DNA of 49,211 bases, from positions 1 to 49,211 of the forward strand of contig QGHH01000035.1 in NCBI GenBank assembly GCA_003640645.1, in the 5' to 3' direction. This stretch comes from Fredinandcohnia aciditolerans. Lineage in GTDB: Bacteria > Bacillota > Bacilli > Bacillales > Bacillaceae_L. A program made the position numbers and the translations under genes. Every line of letters begins with the position of its first letter. Within the stretch, counting starts at the first letter, position 1. Below the pieces are notes generated by a model. That model ran no database searches. It saw nothing but the letters and a program-made list of their open reading frames with translations, and had not been told where the DNA came from. Of the stretch, positions 36,518 through 45,944 are shown piece after piece.

Positions 36518-37379
36518 ATACTGTTATTTGATTATTCGTTTCGATGGTTTCAATAAATTTTTCCATTGTTGAGGTTAAGTACGTATCAGCTCTTCTTATA
36601 AAAACGGTTTTGATTTTACTGTATTGATCTGGAAGGGTATAACATCTGATGAGCCCACTTTGCTCCAAATGGGTAACCGCTGATCTTGGGACGAATGCCA
36701 CACCAAGTCCGACGACTACGCTACGCAAAATCGTTTCTAATGTGCCAAATTCCATCACTTTTCTTGGTGTAAGGTTTTGGTCTCTATACCACGCTTTAAA
36801 TCTCGCTCGGTATCCGCAGCCTTCACTAAAGCAAAGAATGGTTTCCTCTTTCGACTCTTCAAATGAGGATGTACGAATATCTGATATTAACACAAGCTCC
36901 TCTTGCAATACGTCATGCGACACAAGGTCAGGATGAAAGTCTGATTCAGAAACGAATGCTCCATCCAACTTATGATGTAACACTTGCTTTTCCAAATCTT
37001 CAGTGACACCAGTATATAATGACAGATCCACATTTTTATATTTTTTAGTATAGGTAGATAATATTTTTGGTAAATGAATGACAGTTTCAACTGTTCCAAT
37101 TTCTAATTTACCAGACGGCTCATTTTTATTTTGAACGGCTTTTTTCATTTCATCTGTTAACAACAATATTTTTTTACTATAGGTTAATAGTTTCTTCCCC
37201 TCGGGTGTCAACGTCATTCCCCGACGATGTCGATTAAACAAAGGTGTATTTAGCTCAGCCTCGAGCTTCTGGATCCGTGATGTAATATTGGATTGAACGT
37301 AGCTCAACTCTTTTGCCACTTCTGTAATTGTTCCTTTTTCTGCTACCATCTGAAAAATTTCTAAGTCTTTGAATTCCAC
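36516..37379 (-). CDS. LysR-family transcriptional regulator
   Basis: 287 aa. N-terminal winged helix (FQMVAEKGTITEVAKELSYV, about residues 8-27) and a periplasmic-binding-like effector domain. The GTG at 37379 follows an excellent AGGAGGAG; the upstream open frame is discarded. Divergent from an EamA-type permease, which it probably controls together with itself; the AATGAT-ATTA-ATCATT repeat at 37431-37446 in the 145-bp gap is a candidate site. Confidence 0.85.
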   Translation of the reverse strand: MEFKDLEIFQMVAEKGTITEVAKELSYVQSNITSRIQKLEAELNTPLFNRHRRGMTLTPEGKKLLTYSKKILLLTDEMKKAVQNKNEPSGKLEIGTVETVIHLPKILSTYTKKYKNVDLSLYTGVTEDLEKQVLHHKLDGAFVSESDFHPDLVSHDVLQEELVLISDIRTSSFEESKEETILCFSEGCGYRARFKAWYRDQNLTPRKVMEFGTLETILRSVVVGLGVAFVPRSAVTHLEQSGLIRCYTLPDQYSKIKTVFIRRADTYLTSTMEKFIETIETNNQITV

Positions 37380-37430
37380 AGTTTCTCCTCCTGTTCGCAC
37401 AATTATCTCTATAAATATGATATCAATAAA

Positions 37431-37446
37431 AATGATATTAATCATT
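37431..37446. promoter_or_regulatory. Candidate LysR-type operator
   Basis: Perfect inverted repeat AATGAT-ATTA-ATCATT in the divergent LysR/EamA gap; a second ATGATAT copy lies 14 bp to the left. Confidence 0.4.
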
Positions 37447-37524
37447 GTTTTTATTCATTTTACAAGATATACAAATCGTTTTAAGATGATGATTATCGTA
37501 ACTTATTGAAAGAGGTAGAGGAAA

Positions 37525-38496
37525 GTGAAAAATAGTGTACTAATCGGAGCGATTTTGTGTTTTATTGCAGCGGTATCATGGGGAGCAATGTTTCCTGTAG
37601 CTCATGCGGCATTTAAACATCTTGATCCCTTTTATTTTACAATCATTCGTTATGGCGCTGTAACTATTATATTAGTGGCCATCTTATTATGGAAAGAAGG
37701 AAAGCAAGCTTTCCGCTTTGAAGGAAAAGGACTTCAATTATGGTTTTTCGGCACGATGGCATTCACCGTCTATAATCTTTTTATCTTCTGGGGTGAAGAT
37801 TTATTAGGTGCTTCCGGAGTAATGGTCGCATCAATTATGGAATCCCTAATGCCGATGATTTCCGTTGTAATCGTATGGATGATTTTTAGGAAACGCCCGC
37901 AACTATTCACATTAGGATGTGTAATCGTATCATTCATTGGCGCGATGTTGGTGATTACTAAAGGTGATGTTAGAGCTTTTCTTGGAGCAACTGACGACTT
38001 TATACCTTCATTACTAATATTCATTGCCGTAATAGGATGGGTCATTTACACGATGGGGGGTAGTGAATTTATTGGTTGGTCTGCATTGCGTTATTCAACG
38101 TTAAGTTGTTTACTTGGAACAATTACTGCTATTGTAATTACAATTGGTGCAACTTTGTTCGGCTCTTTAACTGTCCCAACAGTAGAAAGTATGCTAACTG
38201 TTAGCCCACATTTATTATTTATGATTATTTTTCCTGGGGTGATTGCATTACTCGGTTGGAATATTGGTGTGAGCATATTATCACCGTTAAACGGGTTACT
38301 GTTCATTAACTTTGTCCCCGTTACAACGCTCTTAATTTCAATTTTTCAGGGTAATCAGGTAACGATGTTCGATCTTCTTGGTACAATCTTAATCATCGTT
38401 TCACTATTATCTAATAATATCTACGTAAGGCTGTCGCAAAAGAAAAAATCTGTTAAACAAGTTCGTACAAATTTGAGAGAAATGCCTTTATCCTAA
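37525..38496 (+). CDS. EamA/DMT-superfamily permease
   Basis: 323 aa, ten hydrophobic segments in two EamA repeats of five. Such proteins mostly export amino acids or metabolites; substrate unknown. GTG start with AGAGG upstream. Divergent from a LysR regulator, a frequent arrangement for inducible exporters. Confidence 0.82.
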   Translation: MKNSVLIGAILCFIAAVSWGAMFPVAHAAFKHLDPFYFTIIRYGAVTIILVAILLWKEGKQAFRFEGKGLQLWFFGTMAFTVYNLFIFWGEDLLGASGVMVASIMESLMPMISVVIVWMIFRKRPQLFTLGCVIVSFIGAMLVITKGDVRAFLGATDDFIPSLLIFIAVIGWVIYTMGGSEFIGWSALRYSTLSCLLGTITAIVITIGATLFGSLTVPTVESMLTVSPHLLFMIIFPGVIALLGWNIGVSILSPLNGLLFINFVPVTTLLISIFQGNQVTMFDLLGTILIIVSLLSNNIYVRLSQKKKSVKQVRTNLREMPLS

Positions 38497-38506
38497 AAAG
38501 GCTAAC

Positions 38507-38545
38507 GCCCATCCAACATATCACTTGTTGAATGGGCTTTGTTTT
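38507..38545. terminator. Intrinsic terminator between convergent genes
   Basis: GCCCATcCAACA/TGTTGaATGGGC stem with one A.C mismatch and a short loop, then TTTGTTTT. Confidence 0.75.
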
Positions 38546-38556
38546 GGATAAATACC

Positions 38557-39744
38557 CTAATCTAATTCATAAAATCCACAAACCACAGTTCCCACTGCCT
38601 TTGCAGCGACAAGGAGGGCATCTTCATCAATATCAAATTTAGGATGATGATTGAAATAGGGATCCTTATCCCCCTTTGGCGTACATGCAATATAGAAGAA
38701 ACAAGAAGGGAACTTTTCTGCATAATAAGCAAAATCTTCAGATGGTGCCATTGCTGAAAATTCCTTCACTTCTTTAATGTCTTTGTCATTTGCATTGTTT
38801 AGATACTCTGCAACTTTTCCTGTTAATTCTGGATCATTGTATAGGGGCGGATAATCCGTTTTGTATGTTAGCTCACATGTTACTCCGAATTCTTCTTCAA
38901 GTCCACGGGTAAGACGTTTCACTTCTTTTTCAATTTTTTCCTTTGTTTCATCCGTCATATAACGAATGTCACCTTCAAGCTCTACGCTATCTTTGATGAC
39001 ATTAAATGTTCCTTTACCATCAAATGAACCTATCGTAATTACACCATTTTCAAACGGGCTTAAACGACGGCTAATGATTGTTTGAACGGCTGTTACAAAA
39101 TGTGCCCCTGCCACAATCGCATCATTTGCCAAATGTGGCGATGAGCCATGCCCACCTCTACCTTGAACCTTTAATTTCATATAGGCTCTTCCGTTAAATG
39201 AATATCCTGCATGATACCCAACTGTCCCTGCCGGACCTAGTGGAAGTAAATGGATGCCGAATACATGATCTAAATCATCAAGAATACCAGATTCTACAAT
39301 ACTTTTTGCCCCACCCGGCGGAACCTCTTCGGCATGCTGGTGAATAATTTTGATTGTACCGGGTATTTCATTTTTTAATTGAATTAAACAGTCTGCTAGT
39401 ACTAACAAATACGCTGTATGCCCATCATGACCACACGCATGCATCACACCTTCAGTCTTTGATTTAAACGGTACATCTGTTTCTTCGACAATAGGAAGCG
39501 CATCAAAGTCTGCACGCAGGCCAATGTTTTTTCCAGACTTACCACCTTTTATGGTCACGACAATTCCATAACCATTCCCAACATTGGCTTGAACCTCTAC
39601 ATCTTTCCCTTTATAAAAATCTAAAATATACTGTGCTGTTTTTTCTTCTTTAAAGGATAGTTCGGGATTTTCATGTAAATGTCTGCGGATTTCAATCATT
39701 TCATCCTTTCGTGATTCTAACATTTCCATCAATTGTTCTTTCAT
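38557..39744 (-). CDS. M20 family amidohydrolase (N-acyl-amino-acid deacylase type)
   Basis: 395 aa. The metal-binding motif MHACGHDGHTAYLL (about 92-105), the acidic pair HAEEVPPGGA (about 134) and a C-terminal metal His region (FNHHPKFDIDEDAL, about 363) match the YxeP/hippurate hydrolase branch, which removes acyl groups from amino acids in the cytoplasm. Ribosome site AAAGGAGAACAGCC lies in the 19-bp gap after the MFS gene, so the pair forms an operon: import then deacylation, or export of a product. Confidence 0.85.
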   Translation of the reverse strand: MKEQLMEMLESRKDEMIEIRRHLHENPELSFKEEKTAQYILDFYKGKDVEVQANVGNGYGIVVTIKGGKSGKNIGLRADFDALPIVEETDVPFKSKTEGVMHACGHDGHTAYLLVLADCLIQLKNEIPGTIKIIHQHAEEVPPGGAKSIVESGILDDLDHVFGIHLLPLGPAGTVGYHAGYSFNGRAYMKLKVQGRGGHGSSPHLANDAIVAGAHFVTAVQTIISRRLSPFENGVITIGSFDGKGTFNVIKDSVELEGDIRYMTDETKEKIEKEVKRLTRGLEEEFGVTCELTYKTDYPPLYNDPELTGKVAEYLNNANDKDIKEVKEFSAMAPSEDFAYYAEKFPSCFFYIACTPKGDKDPYFNHHPKFDIDEDALLVAAKAVGTVVCGFYELD

Positions 39745-39763
39745 TGGCTGTTCTCCTTTTCGA

Positions 39764-41203
39764 CTATTCTAAAATGGGCTCTTTAGTTGGTGTTTTGTTA
39801 GAAGCAGGGTTTGGTTTAACCTCTTTCGTTGTTTTTCCTGCATCTTTTGGTACCAGTATAATAATCGATAGTATCGATAAAATACCGAAGATGACATTAA
39901 CAATGATTCCTACCGTAGCTGCAAATTCTAGGTTCCCATTAGCTGCTATTGCCGCGTAAGCTGTAGCAGAAATTGCAACACCGAATGCACTACCAAGTGA
40001 ACTTGCCATTTTATAAACACCAGCGGCTTCCCCCACTTTTTCAGATGGCGCATTTGATACAGAAGTATCTGTTGAAGGGGTGGCATAAATTCCAAGTCCT
40101 AATCCAAATAATGCAAATCCAATAAACACAACAACTGTATAAGCAAGATCAGATAAGAATGTTAATCCCATGACACCTACACCAATCGTAGTAATAGTAG
40201 CGCCCCAAACCATTGGCTTTTTTGCGCCTACTTTTTGTAGGATTTTTTCCCCAACACGGATCATTGCCAGTACTGCTACTAAATAACCGAGGGACAACAT
40301 ACCCGATTGAAAAGAATTAAAACCTCTACCCACTTGTACATACGTATTCGCTACAACTAATGTACCAGCAATCGCATTCAGCAAGAAGTTGGATACAGTT
40401 GCACCAGTATAAGGCGCATTTTTAAATAAAGCAAAATCAATAAGAACAATTTCTTTATTCTTCTCTACTTTAATGAAAATGAGAAGACCTATTATTGTTA
40501 CTGCAGCAAGGCCTAGCGAAATTGGACTTGTCCATCCTAAATCTTCCCCATATGTAATAAACACATTTAGTGCGATCATCGTTACGATAAAAATTGCTAA
40601 GCCTGAGTAATCAAATTTAAAAGAACCTGAGGATTCTTGTTTACTTTCTGGTGTATCCTTTAATAAAAACATCCCAACGATTGCAAAGATAATCGAAAAT
40701 ACGAAAATCCATCTCCATCCTAAAGAAGTTGCGATTGTACCTCCTGCAAAAGAAGCAATCCCAGACCCTCCCCAGGAACCAATGGACCAATAACTGAGTG
40801 CACGTTGTCGTTCTGCTCCCTCAAAATAAGCCTTCATTAACGCAATTGTTGATGGCATAATACATGCTGCTGAAACACCTTGAATAATACGTCCCATAAT
40901 TAGTAATACAGACCCTTGAGCCATTACCAGACATAGTGAACCGACAATACTTAAGAAAAATCCAAAATAGGCAATCCTTTTACGACCTATTTTGTCAGCT
41001 AAACCACCTGCAGCCACGATAAACAACCCTGAGAATAGTGCTGTTAAACTTATGGCGATGTTCAGCGTCCCAAGTGAAATCCCTAAATCCTCTTGCACGG
41101 CAGGGACTACATTGACCATTGCTTGCGCAAATAACCAGAATGTAATAACACCAAATACAATCCCAATTATCATTTTGTTTGTACCTTTATATGCTGACTC
41201 CAT
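39764..41203 (-). CDS. MFS transporter, DHA2 (14-TM) type
   Basis: 479 aa, about 14 membrane segments. The loop motif GGLADKIGRKRIAYFGF (about 62-78) and the TM5 region MPSTIALMKAYFEGAERQRAL are typical of DHA2 carriers, which are mostly drug/H+ antiporters. ATG at 41203 follows AAAAGGGGGGAAATC; 22 upstream codons lack a ribosome site. Upstream lies element C. Confidence 0.83.
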   Translation of the reverse strand: MESAYKGTNKMIIGIVFGVITFWLFAQAMVNVVPAVQEDLGISLGTLNIAISLTALFSGLFIVAAGGLADKIGRKRIAYFGFFLSIVGSLCLVMAQGSVLLIMGRIIQGVSAACIMPSTIALMKAYFEGAERQRALSYWSIGSWGGSGIASFAGGTIATSLGWRWIFVFSIIFAIVGMFLLKDTPESKQESSGSFKFDYSGLAIFIVTMIALNVFITYGEDLGWTSPISLGLAAVTIIGLLIFIKVEKNKEIVLIDFALFKNAPYTGATVSNFLLNAIAGTLVVANTYVQVGRGFNSFQSGMLSLGYLVAVLAMIRVGEKILQKVGAKKPMVWGATITTIGVGVMGLTFLSDLAYTVVVFIGFALFGLGLGIYATPSTDTSVSNAPSEKVGEAAGVYKMASSLGSAFGVAISATAYAAIAANGNLEFAATVGIIVNVIFGILSILSIIILVPKDAGKTTKEVKPNPASNKTPTKEPILE

Positions 41204-41285
41204 AGATTTCCCCCCTTTTACTACTAGAATCTCCTCCGCAGTCCACATCATCCTGCGAATTAGCCCCACTTTTTTACAAAATTTC

Positions 41286-41441
41286 GACTAGTACAGTTCG
41301 TATTTCCGCTCGCTTAACACGAACAATCCAGTTCAAACAAACGTTTAATTGAAATTGTAAGCCGTTGATACACCTGAGCTAATCCGTTAAACAAACGTTT
41401 GATTGAAAATGGGTTTTTACGAAAATGGTCGATTAGTACAG
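41286..41441. repeat. 156-bp element with two palindromes and GAYTAGTACAG ends (locus C)
   Basis: Starts GACTAGTACAG, ends GATTAGTACAG. Palindrome 1 at 41332-41353 and palindrome 2 core at 41389-41404, centres 54 bp apart. Same length and internal offsets as element B; the spacers between have diverged. Left end is 83 bp upstream of the MFS start codon. It fills the 316-bp gap together with a terminator. Confidence 0.75.
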
Positions 41442-41478
41442 ATTGTTTTTTACGGCTAAAAGCTCAGCATCAAAAAAA

Positions 41479-41502
41479 CCCCCATAAATAGTTTAATGGG
41501 GG
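41479..41502 (-). terminator. Intrinsic terminator
   Basis: CCCCCAT/ATGGGGG stem, 10-base loop, seven T on the minus strand; ends the small-protein transcript. Confidence 0.85.
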
Positions 41503-41519
41503 CTTTCGTAGACGGGAAT

Positions 41520-41756
41520 CTACTGAAGCATACTTAATTTCTCTGCATAACGCTTTTCATTAAAAGGAACTTGATTTTTCAAAAGTTCGTACATTTCCTC
41601 AATAAGCACTCTGCCAATCATTTCTTTAGACTCTATTTCTGAGAAACCTGAGTTGACCAATCGTTCCAAGGTTTCTTTGGTACATTTTGGGTCATTTATG
41701 TTAATCTGATTATCCACAATTTCGATAATTTTAGCTTTTAATTTTTCTTTAACCAT
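41520..41756 (-). CDS. Small conserved-looking helical protein, unknown function
   Basis: 78 aa, charged and predicted helical, no membrane segment (ends YAEKLSMLQ). Strong ribosome site GGGAGGAAAAGGCTG before ATG and a terminator 18 bp after the stop indicate a real gene. I do not recognise a function. It follows rlmCD with a 40-bp gap, so it may be cotranscribed. Confidence 0.65.
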   Translation of the reverse strand: MVKEKLKAKIIEIVDNQININDPKCTKETLERLVNSGFSEIESKEMIGRVLIEEMYELLKNQVPFNEKRYAEKLSMLQ

Positions 41757-41796
41757 CAGCCTTTTCCTCCCACTTTCATGTTTCTTTATTTAACAT

Positions 41797-43170
41797 CTAT
41801 TTTAAAATTAATTTTGCGACTGCTTCACAGTGAACAGTGTGCGGAAACATATCTACAGGTTGTACCTCGGCTGTTTTATACCCACCATCTTCTAAAATTC
41901 GAAGGTCTCTTGCAAGAGTTGCTGGGTTACATGAAACATAAACAACTTTCTTCGGTTTCATTTTTAAAATCGTTTGTAATAACGCCTCATCACAACCCTT
42001 ACGAGGAGGGTCAACGACAATGACATCCGCTCTAACTCCGTCTTTGTACCAAGCTGGAATGACAACCTCTGCCTCTCCAACTGCAAACTCTGCATTATCA
42101 ATATTATTTAGGGCTGCGTTTCGCTTCGCATCCTCAATCGCTTCAGGAACAATTTCAACTCCATACACTTTCTTTGCTTTCTGGGCTAAAAATAACGAAA
42201 TAGTTCCAATTCCACAATAGGCATCAATAACTGTCTCTTCCCCTGTTAACCCCGCATACTCCAACGCTTTGTCATACAGTACCTTTGTTTGTTCAGGGTT
42301 AACCTGATAAAACGATCTTGCAGAGATCGCAAACTTGATATCACCAATATTATCGTAAATATATTCTTCACCCCAAAGGACATTTGTTTCATTTCCAAAA
42401 ATCACATTTGTCTGTTTGGAGTTAATGTTTTGTACAATCGATTTAACACCTGGCAGGTTTTCAGTAATCTCTAGGATGATTTTATTCTTTTGTGGAAGCT
42501 CTCTCGTTCTAGTGACAAGTACGACCATAATCTCTCCAGAAACCAAGCCATAACGTGCCATAATGTGACGAAGAGTACCTTTGTTATTCTTCTCATCATA
42601 AGCTTGTATTCCAAACTTCTCACAGATTGTTTTCACTGTTTGCACAACCAAATCATTCTTCTCTTGCTGGATAAGACAAGCTTCCATATCAATGATTTCA
42701 TGGCTTCGCTGTTGGTAAAACCCTGCAACTAGGCCACCTTCACGGTCTGCTACAGGAACCTGCGCCTTGTTCCGATATCGCCATGGATTATCCATTCCAA
42801 GAACAGAGTGAACCTTGATATTTTGTAGCTTACCGATACGTGTTAATACTTCCTGAACCTGTTTTTGTTTCGCTACTAACTGTCCCTCATAGCTGAGATG
42901 TTGAAGCTGACAGCCCCCGCATTCTTTATATATCGGACACGGAGCATCGACGCGATATTCGCTTTTTTGGTAAAGCTCTATTAGACGGCCAAAGCCGTAG
43001 CCTTTATTGACTTTGGTAACTTTGATTTTTGCTTTCTCATCTGGTAGACCGTTCGGAACAAAGATCGGAAAGCCTTCAATTTTAGCCACACCCGCCCCAT
43101 CATGGGTAAGATCTTCAAATGTGACATCATAGTAAGTATTTTTTTCAACTGGCGGTTTCAGTTTTGTCAT
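41797..43170 (-). CDS. rlmCD: 23S rRNA (uracil-5-)-methyltransferase RlmCD
   Basis: 457 aa. N-terminal TRAM domain (about 10-68), iron-sulfur motif [11 protein letters not shown] (about 76-86) with a fourth Cys in EACLIQ, and a C-terminal SAM domain with [11 protein letters not shown] (about 310), [11 protein letters not shown] and the catalytic Cys in [13 protein letters not shown] (about 410). Members in bacilli methylate U747 and U1939 of 23S rRNA. Start ATG after AAAGGAAG. In B. subtilis it is next to dgkB, as here, but a repeat array of about 470 bp separates them. Confidence 0.9.
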   Translation of the reverse strand: MTKLKPPVEKNTYYDVTFEDLTHDGAGVAKIEGFPIFVPNGLPDEKAKIKVTKVNKGYGFGRLIELYQKSEYRVDAPCPIYKECGGCQLQHLSYEGQLVAKQKQVQEVLTRIGKLQNIKVHSVLGMDNPWRYRNKAQVPVADREGGLVAGFYQQRSHEIIDMEACLIQQEKNDLVVQTVKTICEKFGIQAYDEKNNKGTLRHIMARYGLVSGEIMVVLVTRTRELPQKNKIILEITENLPGVKSIVQNINSKQTNVIFGNETNVLWGEEYIYDNIGDIKFAISARSFYQVNPEQTKVLYDKALEYAGLTGEETVIDAYCGIGTISLFLAQKAKKVYGVEIVPEAIEDAKRNAALNNIDNAEFAVGEAEVVIPAWYKDGVRADVIVVDPPRKGCDEALLQTILKMKPKKVVYVSCNPATLARDLRILEDGGYKTAEVQPVDMFPHTVHCEAVAKLILK

Positions 43171-43352
43171 TGTGTATTCTTCCTTTGCGTTCAAAATGCT
43201 GAACTGATTGTAACATATCGGAGGGAGGTTATGCCAATGTGGGAAGGAGGTTCGGGTATTAAATATTGAGATCTGGAGTTAACAAAACGTACTCAAAGCT
43301 TAGCATCGTCCATGCTATCCAATTTCCCCTTCGTGCTTAGGCAGGGCTGATT

Positions 43353-43826
43353 TGCTTGCGTTCCCCTTTTACCTTCCTCTTCCGCAAATCGGGCACGATT
43401 CACTCGCTTGCGTTCCTCTTCTGCCTTCCTCTTCTGCGAATCGGGTACGATTCACTTGCTTGCGTTCCCCTTTTATCTTCCTTTGCCACAAATCGGACAC
43501 GATTCACCCGCTTGCGTTCCCCTTCTGCCTTCCTCTTCCGCTAATCGGGCACGATCCAACCGCTTGCGTTCCCCTTTTGCCTTCCTCTTCCGCTAATCGG
43601 GCACGATTCACTCGCTTGCGTTCCCCTTTTACCTTCCTTTGCCGCTAATCGGGCACGATCCAACCGCTTGCGTTCCTCTTTGCCTTCCTCTTCCGCTAAT
43701 CGGGCACGATCCAACCGCTTGCGTTCCTCTTTGCCTTCCTCTTCCGCTAATCAGGCACGATTCACCCGCTTGCGTTCCCCTTTTGCCTTCCTCTTCCGCT
43801 AATCGGGTACGATTCACTCGCTTGCC
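43353..43826. repeat. Nine tandem 51/52-bp repeats between dgkB and rlmCD
   Basis: Units start at the CGCTTGCGTT motif at 43353, 43405, 43457, 43509, 43561, 43613, 43665, 43716 and 43767, with a last partial start at 43819; spacing 52 bp except two of 51. Each holds AATCG-GGCA-CGATT, a small perfect hairpin. Read on the minus strand, units contain GAAGAGGA and AAGCGAGT, as the 30-kb array does. Long open frames in both directions are artefacts of the repeat. The array lies outside the dgkB terminator, in the 699-bp gap. Confidence 0.93.
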
Positions 43827-43848
43827 CTTACCCTATCCAAACCAAAAA

Positions 43849-43870
43849 AAATCTGGCTCACGCCAGATTT
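43849..43870 (-). terminator. Intrinsic terminator of dgkB
   Basis: AAATCTGGC/GCCAGATTT 9-bp stem with a four-base loop, then a T-run on the minus strand; touches the dgkB stop codon. Confidence 0.88.
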
Positions 43871-44775
43871 CAATCCATCTTTTCTGCTTTTTCTTTTGAT
43901 ACTAGCACATTTATATGTTTGTACAGATTTACAAATTCACCTGGCAGTAATCCACCATATTCACCATCTAGATTAATTTGCATTTTTTCAGTAGGATTTA
44001 CTTTAACACGATTTGCTTTTGTGTAAAGAACATGTGGGTCATTGATATGCTCTCCACGAATTGCCAAAGTTGCAACCTTAATAAAATCGGCAAGGTTTGC
44101 CTTTTTTAAGATTAACAAATCAAACAAGCCGTCATTCAATGAGGAGTCTGGTGCCAGCTTTTCAAAGCCTCCAACAGAGTTCGTTAAGGATACAAGAAAT
44201 AACATGATCTCGCCCTCAAACAGCTTCCCATCGTACTCAATACTAACTTCAGTTGGACGGATCGAAGGAAGCATCTCCATCCCTTTCAAATAATAGGCAA
44301 GCTGCCCAAGCATCGTTTTCAGTTTGCTTGGTACCTCATAGGTCAACTCAGTTAGCCTTCCTCCACCTGCAATGTTAACAAAATACTTATCATTTATACG
44401 GCCGATATCGATTGGAACTGAGTTTCCTTCTACAATCACGTCACAAGCACCATCAATATTTCGAGGAACTCCAATTGCGCGTGCAAAGTCATTCGTTGTT
44501 CCAACAGGAATAATTCCGAGTGTTGGACGATATTCCTGCTCAGCCAAGCCATTTACAACCTCATTAATGGTTCCATCGCCACCTGCAGCTATTACAAGGT
44601 CATACTTTCTCTCGACCGCAATTCGAGCGGCATTCGTTGCATCGCCAGCCCCAGTCGTGGCATGACATGAGGTTTCATATCCCGCTTTTTCTAGCTTCTC
44701 TAACACCTCGGGCAGATGTCTCTTAAACAATTCTCTACCAGAGGTAGGGTTATATATAATACGAGCTCTTTTCAT
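43870..44775 (-). CDS. dgkB: Diacylglycerol kinase (DgkB)
   Basis: 301 aa. Opens MKRARIIYNPTSGRE, nearly as B. subtilis DgkB, with the nucleotide site AAGGDGTINEVVNGL (about 65-79) and GTTNDFARAIG (about 95-105). Phosphorylates diacylglycerol released by lipoteichoic acid synthesis, returning it to phospholipid synthesis at the membrane. The third ATG in a cluster is chosen because it matches the family start and is nine bases after AGG. Confidence 0.9.
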   Translation of the reverse strand: MKRARIIYNPTSGRELFKRHLPEVLEKLEKAGYETSCHATTGAGDATNAARIAVERKYDLVIAAGGDGTINEVVNGLAEQEYRPTLGIIPVGTTNDFARAIGVPRNIDGACDVIVEGNSVPIDIGRINDKYFVNIAGGGRLTELTYEVPSKLKTMLGQLAYYLKGMEMLPSIRPTEVSIEYDGKLFEGEIMLFLVSLTNSVGGFEKLAPDSSLNDGLFDLLILKKANLADFIKVATLAIRGEHINDPHVLYTKANRVKVNPTEKMQINLDGEYGGLLPGEFVNLYKHINVLVSKEKAEKMD

Positions 44776-44990
44776 TTTCATCATCCTAAAAAAGATAATC
44801 TTAATATTTCATTTACATCATAGCTTAACCCATCGATTTAATCAATTTGGGCCATTAGCAAAATAATCCAATTCTATCGCACCTATTTACTATATCATTT
44901 ATATTCAAAAAACACTATTAAGTTGCCCCTCTTAGCTTACCCTTATTACACAAAAATGCGCTTAGCCAAGGCAAAAGCGCACAACTCTCT

Positions 44991-45944
44991 TTACATTTTT
45001 TCAATTAGATTTACTGTTACAAGATCACTATTAAAAATCGATAACTTATAAGTTCCTTCGCCCAACTTTTTTGTGCCTTTGTATAATTTTTCAGTGGTAC
45101 TTTCCTCGTAAACTTCTTCAATTCCACCACGTTCAGTTGTATCGATTTTATCCCATTTCATATTTCCATTCTCAAGGACATTATTAGAAACAGCTGACAA
45201 CAGAATGTCACTCTTATCATTCACATGAACCGATACATTTGATACTCCATCTACCACCCAGTTATTCTCGAGTGAGCCCGGATACAGTGAGATATTATTA
45301 TGCTCACCTCGCACCTCTAGTCTAATCGAACTTGGCACAATAATCGTGGGCTCGATTGTTGCATATGTAGAAAATGGTCCCGTCTGATCTGCAGGTTCTT
45401 TCAAAGTCACGTACATAGTATCCCCGACAACCTTTGTAAATACATAATCCTTTGTTTCTGCAATGATTGGGTCTGCCTTCGGGTGAACCGTTGCACGGAA
45501 CACGCCAAATACATGAAGTTCATTCGCAGTAGATCCTTCAATTTTGCTTGTTACTCCGTTCGTTTCAAGGACCACACGTTTGACATCACTTGCCAACTTT
45601 TCCTCAATTGCTGGCAAATCCATTGTACGGTGCTCTGCCCCAATCACGCCTTGAACCTCATCAACAAGCCCTACAGAGGATAACAAGGTAAACCCGATTC
45701 CAATTGTTCCGATAATCCCAACAAAAAGAATACTTAAAAAGTCATATTTAACAATCGGATTTTCCTGCTTTGACATAAATAGATAGACGACAATTTCAAT
45801 TCCCAACACAATTAGAATGATTGGCCACCACACAAGCAGTGGCTCCATCATTTGCATTCCTTTTAGCTGTGATAGGAAAAGAAGAATCCCAAGCAAGACT
45901 AAAGACAACCCCATTGAAACCGAACCTACCCGCCATTTTCGCAT
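44991..45944 (-). CDS. Membrane protein with LiaF-like/adhesin-type extracytoplasmic domain
   Basis: 317 aa. Three hydrophobic segments in the first 100 residues (about 8-26, 37-57, 68-90), the second pair being of the PspC/LiaI-LiaF type (VWWPIILIVLGIEIVVYL), then about 220 residues of beta-rich sequence without enzyme motifs, likely outside the cell. Last gene of the sigma/anti-sigma operon; start overlaps the previous stop (TAATG). Probably part of a cell-envelope stress response; function inferred from position. Confidence 0.6.
   Translation of the reverse strand: MRKWRVGSVSMGLSLVLLGILLFLSQLKGMQMMEPLLVWWPIILIVLGIEIVVYLFMSKQENPIVKYDFLSILFVGIIGTIGIGFTLLSSVGLVDEVQGVIGAEHRTMDLPAIEEKLASDVKRVVLETNGVTSKIEGSTANELHVFGVFRATVHPKADPIIAETKDYVFTKVVGDTMYVTLKEPADQTGPFSTYATIEPTIIVPSSIRLEVRGEHNNISLYPGSLENNWVVDGVSNVSVHVNDKSDILLSAVSNNVLENGNMKWDKIDTTERGGIEEVYEESTTEKLYKGTKKLGEGTYKLSIFNSDLVTVNLIEKM

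Noticed and set aside
33842-41441. 156-bp elements as MITE-type transposons
   Set aside because: The ends are direct, not inverted, repeats and no target site duplication is evident.
43352-43899. Several overlapping 60-98 codon frames on both strands in the 43-kb array, and similar frames of 82-120 codons in the 48.5-kb array
   Set aside because: They arise because the repeat unit lacks stops in several frames; unit length is not a multiple of three and there are no ribosome sites.
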